From: Firmicutes bacterium UBA3914
GTDB lineage: Bacteria; Bacillota; Limnochordia; Darwinibacteriales; Darwinibacteriaceae
Assembly: GCA_002391385.1 (NCBI GenBank)
Contig: DGEY01000101.1
Location: 9,246-21,714, forward strand
DNA length: 12,469 nt
Direction: 5' to 3'
This document shows positions 7,069 to 12,469 of the stretch, piece by piece; the stretch's first letter is position 1; every line of letters begins with the position of its first letter. The notes below the pieces were generated by a model. It was not told the origin of the DNA, ran no database searches, and saw nothing but the letters and a program-made list of their open reading frames with translations. The translations under genes and the position numbers were made by a program.

Positions 7069-8152
7069 TCAGCGCTTCATCTTCAAATAAGCCTCAATGA
7101 ACGGATCTAGATGACCGTCCATGACCGCTTCCACGTTGCCCACTTCCACGTTGGTGCGGTGATCCTTCACCATGGTGTAGGGGCAGAAGACATAGGAACG
7201 GATCTGACTGCCCCAGGCGATTTCCTGCTGCTCGCCTTTGATGCTTTCCAGCTTGGCCCTCTGCTCCGCCAGCTGCCGCTCCATGAGCCTGGCCCGGAGG
7301 ATCTTCATGGCCGATTCCCGGTTGGCGTGCTGCGAGCGCTCGGACTGGCACTGCACCACGATGCCCGTGGGCAGGTGGGTGATGCGCACCGCGGAATCGG
7401 TCTTGTTCACATGCTGACCCCCGGCACCACTGGAGCGGTAGGTGTCGATGCGCAGATCATCGGGGTTAATCTCCACAGTCAGATCATCTTCGATCTCCGG
7501 CAGCACCTCCACGGAAGAAAAGGAGGTGTGGCGGCGGCCGGAGGAATCAAAGGGGGAAATGCGCACCAGGCGGTGGACCCCCTTTTCGCTTTTCAAATAG
7601 CCGTAGGCGTACAGGCCCCTAATGAGCAGGGTAACATCCTTGATGCCCGCCTCGTCCCCGGCCTGGTAGTCCAGGATTTCCACGCTGTAACCCCGATCTT
7701 CGGCCCAGCGGGTATACATCCGCCAGAGCATGGCGGCCCAATCCTGGGATTCGGTGCCGCCGGCGCCGGGATGGATGGTCAAAATGGCGTTGCTGGCATC
7801 GTATTCCCCGCTGAGCAGGGACTCCAACTCCAGCTGGTCCACTTCCCGCTGCAGACGGGAAAGGCCCGCCTCGAGCTCGCCTGCAAGGTCCTCATCTTCC
7901 CCTTCGTCCACCAGTTCCACCAGCACCACGACATCTTCATACAGGGCATGCACGCCCTGCCACCGCTTGATGATTCGCTTCAGCTCGCTGATTTCCCTAG
8001 TGGTCTTCTGCGCCAATTCCTGGTTATCCCAAAAGCCCGGCTGCAGCAGGGACGCCTCCAGCTCCTGCAGGCGGGCTTGCTTACCTGCTATGTCAAAGAT
8101 AGCCCCGCATTTCTTCTATCCTTCTACCTAAGCTTGTCAACAGTTCCTGCAT
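7069..8152 (-). CDS. prfB: Peptide chain release factor 2, with programmed +1 frameshift
   Basis: RF2 reads UAA and UGA stop codons and triggers peptide release on the ribosome. The ATG at 8152 opens a 19-codon frame ending ...RGYL then TGA at 8095-8093; a +1 slip at CTT-TGA-C continues as [17 protein letters not shown] and runs to the stop at 7069. The joined protein has 360 residues, normal for RF2. The codon-recognition motif SPF lies at about 199-201 (VRISPFDSS) and the catalytic GGQ at about 244-246 ([16 protein letters not shown]). Reading only the second frame would begin at TTG 8016 and lose the N-terminal helix, so that start is rejected. The Shine-Dalgarno GGGAGG lies inside the last codons of secA, whose stop is 3 nt upstream, so the two genes are coupled. 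The secA-prfB order is standard for Firmicutes. Confidence 0.97.
8092..8107 (-). promoter_or_regulatory. prfB programmed +1 frameshift site
   Basis: The minus-strand sequence reads CGGGGC TAT CTT TGA C. A G-rich internal Shine-Dalgarno-like element lies 3 nt before the slippery CTT, and the in-frame TGA is followed by C, the weak context used by RF2 autoregulation. Layout and spacing match the Escherichia coli cassette (AGGGGG TAT CTT TGA C). When RF2 is scarce the ribosome pauses at TGA and slips +1, so synthesis is self-regulated. Confidence 0.96.
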
Positions 8153-8155
8153 AAT

Positions 8156-10660
8156 CTACCTCCCACAGCATTTCTTGTATTTCTTCCCGCTCCCGCAGGG
8201 ACAGGGGTCATTGCGGCCCACCTTTTCCCCCACGCGGCGGGGCTTGCGTTCCACTTCTTCTCCGCGGTTGGTCTGGGCGCTGGCCAGCCTGTCTTTGGGC
8301 TGGGCCTTTTCCGCACCGACCAGACGCACCTTAAAGAGCATGCTGATGCAGTCTTCCTGGATGGCGTGGACCATCTCCTGGAACATCTGGTAGGCTTCCA
8401 GGCGGTATTCCACCAGGGGATCCCGCTGGGCGTAGGCCCTCAGCCCGATCCCCTCCCGCAGATCATCCATGTTGCTCAGATGGGCCATCCACTTCTGATC
8501 TGTAATCTGCAGCAGGACCAGCTTCTCAATGTGGCGCTGCAGTTCGGGACCGTAGTTGGCCATCTTCCGGGCATAGGCCTCCCGGGCCCGGGTGGAGAGG
8601 GCTTCTACCATGGCCTTAGGCTCCAGGGCGCTCAGCTTCTGGGGGCTTAAGGGACAGGGCTGACCCACCAGCTCGGCGTACTGCCGGCTGATGGCCTCCA
8701 AATCCCAGTCTTCCCGGTTCAGCTTCTCGTCGGCATAGCGCTCCACCAAGCGCTCAAAGACCGCGCCCAGCATGGCACTGATCTGCTCCGAGATGTTCTC
8801 ATCCAGGAGCACTGCCCGCCGCTGCGCGTAGATCACTTCCCGCTGCTTGTTCATGACATCGTCGTACTCCAAAACCTGCTTGCGGATTTCGAAGTGGCGG
8901 GTCTCCACGCGCTTTTGCGCGTTTTCAATGGCCTTGCTGATCTGCGGATGGTCAATGGGCTGATCCTCTTCCCAGCCCAGGCGGTCCATGATCCCCATGA
9001 TCCGATCCGAACCGAACAGGCGCATGAGGTCATCTTCCATGGAGACATAAAACTGGGACGAACCCGGGTCTCCCTGGCGGCCGGAGCGGCCCCGCAGCTG
9101 GTTGTCGATGCGCCTGGACTCGTGGCGTTCCGTGCCGATGACGTGCAGACCGCCCAGCTCCACCACGCCCTCGCCCAGGACGATGTCTGTGCCGCGGCCG
9201 GCCATGTTGGTGGCAATGGTTACGGCACCCCGCTGGCCCGCGAGCTTGATGATCTCCGCTTCCAGTTCATGGTACTTGGCGTTGAGCACCTGGTGCGGAA
9301 TGCCAAGCCGCTTCAAACGCTCGCTGAGCTGCTCCGAAGCTTCGATGCTGATGGTGCCCACCAGAACCGGCTGCCCTTTCTTATAGCGCTCCGCGATGTC
9401 GGCGATGATCGCCCGGATTTTCGCCTCTTTGGTCTTAAACACCTTATCAGGCAGATCCTCACGGATCATGGGCTTGTTGGTGGGTATGACCACCACATCC
9501 AGGCCGTAGATCTCCCTGAACTCCGCTTCTTCGGTCTTGGCAGTACCGGTCATGCCCGCGAGTTTCCGGTACATGCGGAAGTAGTTTTGGTAGGTGATGG
9601 AGGCCAGGGTCTGGCTCTCCTTGAGCACCGGCACCCCTTCCTTGGCCTCGATGCTCTGGTGCAAACCGTCGGAGTAACGCCGGCCAGGCATCAGGCGGCC
9701 GGTAAACTCGTCAACAATGATCACTTCACCGTCTTTAACCACGTAATCCCGATCCCGCTGGAAAAACTCCTTAGCCTTGAGGGCCTGGTTAAGGTAGTGG
9801 TTGAGTTCAAAGTGGGCATCATCAAAGAGATCGTCGATCCCTAAGAGGCGCTCCACCTTGGCCAAGCCCTCTTCCTTAATGGAGATGGTCCGAGCCTTCT
9901 CATCCACCTCGTAATCGCGATCCCGCTTCAGCTGGGGCGCGATCTGGGCAAAACGCACGTAGTGCTGGGCGGAATCCTCCGCTGCCCCGGAGATAATCAG
10001 GGGAGTGCGGGCCTCGTCGATGAGGATGGAGTCCACTTCGTCCACGATGGCGTAGTTGAGGGATCTCTGGACGATGTGGTCCGGGTAGACCACCATGTTG
10101 TCCCGCAGGTAGTCGAAGCCGAACTCATTGTTGGTACCGTAGGTGATCTGGCAGTTGTAGGCTTCCTTGCGCTCCTCGAAGCTGAGTCCGTGGACGATCA
10201 CGCCCACGCTCATCCCCAGGAACTTGTAAATGGCGCCCATCCACTCCGCGTCCCGTTTGGCCAGGTAATCGTTGACGGTGACCACATGCACGCCTTCGCC
10301 GGTGAGCGCGTTTAAGTAAACGGGTAAAGTAGCGACCAGCGTTTTGCCTTCACCCGTTTTCATCTCCGCAATCCGCCCCTGGTGCAGGATAATGCCCCCC
10401 AGGAGCTGCACATCGAAATGACGCATGCCCAAGGTCCGCCTGGCCGCTTCCCGCACCACGGCGAAGGCTTCCACGAGCAGATCATCCAAGCTGGCCCCGT
10501 TGGCCAGTTTCTGCTGGAAGTACGGGGTTTTGGCCTGCAGCTCCGCATCGCTGAGGGCCTGCATTTGCGGTTCTAGAGCATTTATGGCATCAACCACCGA
10601 ACCCAGGCGCTTAAGCTCCCGTTCGGTGGGATCGAGCCAATTCTTCAGCCGTTGCAGCAC
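8156..10660 (-). CDS. secA: Protein translocase ATPase SecA
   Basis: SecA is the ATP-driven motor that pushes preproteins through SecYEG. From the GTG at 10660 the protein has 834 residues ([19 protein letters not shown]...), normal for Firmicutes. A longer reading from TTG 10708 adds 16 residues unlike other SecA proteins and is rejected; the GTG has a six-G Shine-Dalgarno 7 nt upstream. Landmarks: Walker A TGEGKT at about 102-107, Walker [14 protein letters not shown] from about 207, the preprotein cross-linking region after it, the second nucleotide-binding fold with [10 protein letters not shown] and [15 protein letters not shown], the helical scaffold, and a C-terminal zinc-binding SEC-C motif [13 protein letters not shown]. 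Nothing essential is missing. It is followed by prfB after 3 nt and preceded by a possible promoter. Confidence 0.98.
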   Translation of the reverse strand: MLQRLKNWLDPTERELKRLGSVVDAINALEPQMQALSDAELQAKTPYFQQKLANGASLDDLLVEAFAVVREAARRTLGMRHFDVQLLGGIILHQGRIAEMKTGEGKTLVATLPVYLNALTGEGVHVVTVNDYLAKRDAEWMGAIYKFLGMSVGVIVHGLSFEERKEAYNCQITYGTNNEFGFDYLRDNMVVYPDHIVQRSLNYAIVDEVDSILIDEARTPLIISGAAEDSAQHYVRFAQIAPQLKRDRDYEVDEKARTISIKEEGLAKVERLLGIDDLFDDAHFELNHYLNQALKAKEFFQRDRDYVVKDGEVIIVDEFTGRLMPGRRYSDGLHQSIEAKEGVPVLKESQTLASITYQNYFRMYRKLAGMTGTAKTEEAEFREIYGLDVVVIPTNKPMIREDLPDKVFKTKEAKIRAIIADIAERYKKGQPVLVGTISIEASEQLSERLKRLGIPHQVLNAKYHELEAEIIKLAGQRGAVTIATNMAGRGTDIVLGEGVVELGGLHVIGTERHESRRIDNQLRGRSGRQGDPGSSQFYVSMEDDLMRLFGSDRIMGIMDRLGWEEDQPIDHPQISKAIENAQKRVETRHFEIRKQVLEYDDVMNKQREVIYAQRRAVLLDENISEQISAMLGAVFERLVERYADEKLNREDWDLEAISRQYAELVGQPCPLSPQKLSALEPKAMVEALSTRAREAYARKMANYGPELQRHIEKLVLLQITDQKWMAHLSNMDDLREGIGLRAYAQRDPLVEYRLEAYQMFQEMVHAIQEDCISMLFKVRLVGAEKAQPKDRLASAQTNRGEEVERKPRRVGEKVGRNDPCPCGSGKKYKKCCGR

Positions 10661-10679
10661 GTTTCTACCCCCCAGGTTT

Positions 10680-10708
10680 ATTCTACTACGACCCGCGGCC
10701 CCCTGCAA
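10680..10708 (-). promoter_or_regulatory. Possible sigma-A promoter for secA
   Basis: TTGCAG (10708-10703) and TAGAAT (10685-10680) are separated by 17 nt on the minus strand, in the 50-nt gap before secA. Transcription would begin near 10673, inside the G-run that serves as the secA ribosome binding site, leaving a leader of only about 13 nt. The match is reasonable but the very short leader and GC-rich spacer keep confidence low. Confidence 0.35.
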
Positions 10709-10710
10709 CT

Positions 10711-11862
10711 TTAGGCAGGGAGGTCCTTCAACCCCGCATCAATCATGGCCCACAGCCCACCCGCGACCAGGGAATGCCCCCCAAGGAGGACGGGAATGGG
10801 GGCTTCCAGAGCGGCACGGGTAAACTCCCGCAGGGGCCCGTGGGAGATCAGCTCTAACCTTCCCAGATCCGAAGCAAAGCGGTCGGCCGCGCTGAGCTCC
10901 CAATGAAAGTGTTCGAAGAGAACCCTGGTGTCTAAGACCGCACCGCCGGCCAGTTCGGCCAGAAATCTGAAAAAAGCGGCGAAACCCAGCTCTTCCACGA
11001 GCCGGCCCATCAGCGCCTTCACTTCGCCCCGGGCGTCCCGGCCCAAGGCCTTCATGCTCCGCTCCTCGGAATAGAGGCGCAGCCGGCAGCGGGTGTTCGC
11101 GTCCAGATACTGGAAGAGGTTGGGGCCCACCCGCCCGTAAATGACCAGCTCACCCATGGGGTTGCCCAGCAGCTCTTTGATGGCCTCGGCCCGGGAAAAG
11201 TCCCAATCCAGGTTCTCCACAGCGGCCCGGGTATGGGACCCCAAGGCCGGATGCACCGCCATGATCAGTACATCGGTTGGCGTGTCCACATCGAAGTTCA
11301 AGCCCAAAGTGCGCTGGAGAGGCACATACCTAAGGCCCCCTTCATTGCTCAACACCATGGGCAGAGCATTATCGATGGCAGGGAGGTTGAGGCGCCCCAG
11401 CGCCGCCGCGGGTGTGAAGCCCACGATGTCCGCGGAGTAATAGTTGTTGGTCAGGAAGACCTCTTCATTCTGTTCCAAGATTTCCCGCATGTACTGGAGC
11501 TCCCCGGAAGAAATCAGGGGAGCTGCTGCTCCCCCCATGTACAACACCTTTTCCAGCTGGCAGCCTTCGACCACATCCCGCAGGCGCTGGCCAAAGTGAA
11601 AGGGACGTTCGATCTCCTTATCGAGCACGACCTCGACCGCCGCGTCCTCCAGGCCCAGAGCCAGTTCAGGGTAGGAGGTGACCACCAAGATGTGGGTAAA
11701 ACCTGCTTCCCGGGCCCGCTCCACTAAATCTAAGACCATACCCTGCCTGACCATCTGCATCTGGCTTTCCAGCACGCCCTGGACCCTGCCGCCTTCAAAG
11801 ATCACTAAACTGACAGGCTTGCTCGTTTTAGAACTCGGATTCAATGAGCCCATAGTTGCCAT
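10711..11862 (-). CDS. Conserved hypothetical protein, nucleotidyltransferase-like (MobA/CofC-type flavour)
   Basis: I do not recognise a named family with certainty. The 383-residue product (from ATG 11862) is soluble, with no signal or membrane segments. Its first half alternates strands and helices like a GT-A/MobA-type nucleotidyltransferase: [15 protein letters not shown] at 18-32, [15 protein letters not shown] at 56-70, [18 protein letters not shown] at 105-121, [14 protein letters not shown] at 145-158, and [13 protein letters not shown] at 189-201, the last resembling the metal-binding D-x-D-T-P region of CofC/MobA-like enzymes. The second half is helical and ends [21 protein letters not shown]. 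The start is uncertain: ATG 11862 (weak AGGCGG upstream), ATG 11853, or GTG 11805; the first overlaps hpf by 35 nt. It sits between hpf and secA, so it is probably co-transcribed with hpf. Substrate and role are unknown. Confidence 0.7.
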   Translation of the reverse strand: MATMGSLNPSSKTSKPVSLVIFEGGRVQGVLESQMQMVRQGMVLDLVERAREAGFTHILVVTSYPELALGLEDAAVEVVLDKEIERPFHFGQRLRDVVEGCQLEKVLYMGGAAAPLISSGELQYMREILEQNEEVFLTNNYYSADIVGFTPAAALGRLNLPAIDNALPMVLSNEGGLRYVPLQRTLGLNFDVDTPTDVLIMAVHPALGSHTRAAVENLDWDFSRAEAIKELLGNPMGELVIYGRVGPNLFQYLDANTRCRLRLYSEERSMKALGRDARGEVKALMGRLVEELGFAAFFRFLAELAGGAVLDTRVLFEHFHWELSAADRFASDLGRLELISHGPLREFTRAALEAPIPVLLGGHSLVAGGLWAMIDAGLKDLPA

Positions 11863-12367
11863 CACGCCGCCTGTAAACCACACTTACTTCGCCGCTGTCG
11901 GCATCCCTAAAGACAAAAAAATCATGCCCCAAGAGCTCCATCTGCATGACCGCTTCCTCCACGTCCATGGGCTTTAGGGCAAACCGTTTGGTTCTCACTA
12001 TCCGGGGACTGGCCAGCTCCTCACCGTGTGCAGCAGGTGCTTGCATTTCGCTTATCTTGGGTCCGTGCTTCTTCCAGATTCTGCTCTTGAACTTGTTGAA
12101 CTGGCGCTCAATCCGGTCCACCGCACTGTCAATGGAGGTGTACATATCTCCCGTCTTGCCCTCGCCCCTGAGCAGGACGCCCGAGAGGTTCACGGTAACC
12201 TCGGCAATATGAATGCCCCGCTCAATTCTGAGCATCACTTCTGCAGAAGCCGTCCGATTGTCATCTAGGTATTTGTCCAGCTTGGAGATCTTCTTATCCA
12301 CGTAGCTGCGCAAAGCTTCAGTAATTTCCAGGTTCTTTCCGGAGATGCTGACTCTGATCTTGGCCAT
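11828..12367 (-). CDS. hpf: Ribosome hibernation promoting factor, long form
   Basis: Long HPF binds the 30S decoding region and dimerises ribosomes into inactive 100S particles in stationary phase or stress. The 179-residue length is that of the long form. Residues 1-100 are the S30AE/RaiA domain (KIRVSISGKNLEITEALRSYVDKKISKLDKYL, then VTVNLSGVLLRGEGKTGDMYTSIDSAVDRIERQFNKFKSRI). A short linker leads to the C-terminal dimerisation domain at about 121-179 ([56 protein letters not shown]). The ATG at 12367 follows AAGGAG at 9 nt. A sigma-H-like promoter lies upstream. Placement just upstream of secA matches Bacillus yvyD. Confidence 0.97.
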   Translation of the reverse strand: MAKIRVSISGKNLEITEALRSYVDKKISKLDKYLDDNRTASAEVMLRIERGIHIAEVTVNLSGVLLRGEGKTGDMYTSIDSAVDRIERQFNKFKSRIWKKHGPKISEMQAPAAHGEELASPRIVRTKRFALKPMDVEEAVMQMELLGHDFFVFRDADSGEVSVVYRRRDGNYGLIESEF

Positions 12368-12404
12368 CCCTCTTCACTCCTTCAATGACGACTTTAGTGA
12401 TAAT

Positions 12405-12432
12405 ATTACCCCTAGGGAAAGTAAAATCCTTC
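12405..12432 (-). promoter_or_regulatory. Sigma-H-like promoter for hpf
   Basis: On the minus strand GAAGGATTT (12432-12424) fits the sigma-H -35 consensus RNAGGAWWW completely, and 12 nt further GGGTAAT (12411-12405) fits the -10 RNNGAAT at all but one position. No well-spaced sigma-A pair was found here (TTTACT to TATTAT is only 14 nt). Bacillus hpf (yvyD) is known to use sigma-H and sigma-B, which agrees. The 8-bp palindrome CCCTAGGG lies across the spacer and -10. Confidence 0.5.
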
Positions 12433-12469
12433 CGGGTAGAGAAAAATGGACTGAGTCAGAAACCCAGCC

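Noticed and set aside
6321..7100. 259-codon plus-strand frame (and a 229-codon frame at 6343) opposite the DUF2993 gene
   Set aside because: Repetitive His/Gln- or Ser/Arg-rich translations typical of antisense frames; they run across the prfB terminator and the prfB 3' end.
7069..8016. prfB annotated as an unshifted gene starting at TTG 8016
   Set aside because: It would lack the RF2 N-terminal helix, has no binding site, and the frameshift cassette directly upstream explains the missing part.
7111..8154. 347-codon open frame on the plus strand opposite prfB
   Set aside because: It lies wholly antisense to a certain gene, has low-complexity His/Gly/Gln-rich composition and no family motif; long antisense frames are expected in GC-rich DNA.
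8894..9844. 316-codon open frame on the plus strand opposite secA
   Set aside because: A shadow of secA codons: no recognisable domain, no convincing binding site, and secA is intact on the other strand.
12405..12432. Sigma-B promoter upstream of hpf (GGATTT-N12-GGGTAA)
   Set aside because: The -35 part matches the sigma-B consensus poorly, whereas the sigma-H reading fits the same bases much better.
12448..12464. Small CTGGG/CTCAG hairpin followed by T-rich sequence upstream of the hpf promoter, a possible terminator of an upstream gene
   Set aside because: Only about 5 bp including a G-U pair and the T-run is interrupted; too weak, and the upstream gene is outside the window.
1..12469. 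tRNA, rRNA, CRISPR arrays, insertion sequences, phage genes or toxin-antitoxin pairs
   Set aside because: None was seen: no direct repeat arrays, transposase motifs or terminal inverted repeats, and nearly all sequence is accounted for by one run of minus-strand genes.

Overview
This is a chromosomal housekeeping stretch from a GC-rich, low-GC-lineage-like (Firmicutes/Clostridia-type) bacterium. All eleven recognisable genes lie on the minus strand, so transcription runs from high to low coordinates. Evidence for the lineage: long-form HPF beside secA, the secA-prfB pair with a classic RF2 frameshift site, CsaB with a TagA/WecG-type transferase, a YitT-family protein, and a CtpB-type S41 protease followed by a MinJ-like membrane protein. 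The GC-rich, densely packed genes with frequent GTG starts resemble high-GC clostridial groups (Moorella/Peptococcaceae/Limnochordia-like). This is inference; no species can be named from the window.

Layout in transcription order: (1) hpf, ribosome hibernation factor, with a sigma-H-like promoter; (2) an unrecognised protein with a MobA/CofC-like nucleotidyltransferase flavour, overlapping the end of hpf; (3) secA, protein export motor; (4) prfB, release factor 2, starting 3 nt after secA and needing a +1 frameshift at a CTT-TGA-C site, then a hairpin terminator; (5) a DUF2993/LmeA-like lipid-binding protein; (6) a DUF5693 multi-pass membrane protein, coupled by an ATGA overlap; (7) csaB, polysaccharide pyruvyltransferase; (8) tagA/wecG-type N-acetylmannosaminyltransferase; (9) a yitT-family membrane protein; (10) ctpA/ctpB-type protease with its own strong sigma-A-type promoter; (11) a minJ-like membrane protein cut by the left edge of the window.

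The backbone hpf-secA-prfB-yitT-ctp-minJ is, from memory, close to the Bacillus subtilis arrangement (yvyD-secA-prfB-yvjA-...-ftsEX-ctpB-minJ). Here no ftsEX is present between prfB and ctp. Instead a tightly coupled envelope block (DUF2993, DUF5693, csaB, tagA) sits between prfB and yitT. CsaB plus a TagA-type enzyme points to a pyruvylated secondary cell-wall polysaccharide that anchors S-layer-type proteins; the two DUF proteins are candidate partners in that process.

No mobile elements, CRISPR arrays, tRNAs or rRNAs were seen. Every intergenic gap is short, the largest being about 114 bp (1972-2085). I saw no clearly new biological system; the most interesting items are the envelope block with its uncharacterised members and the unknown gene between hpf and secA.
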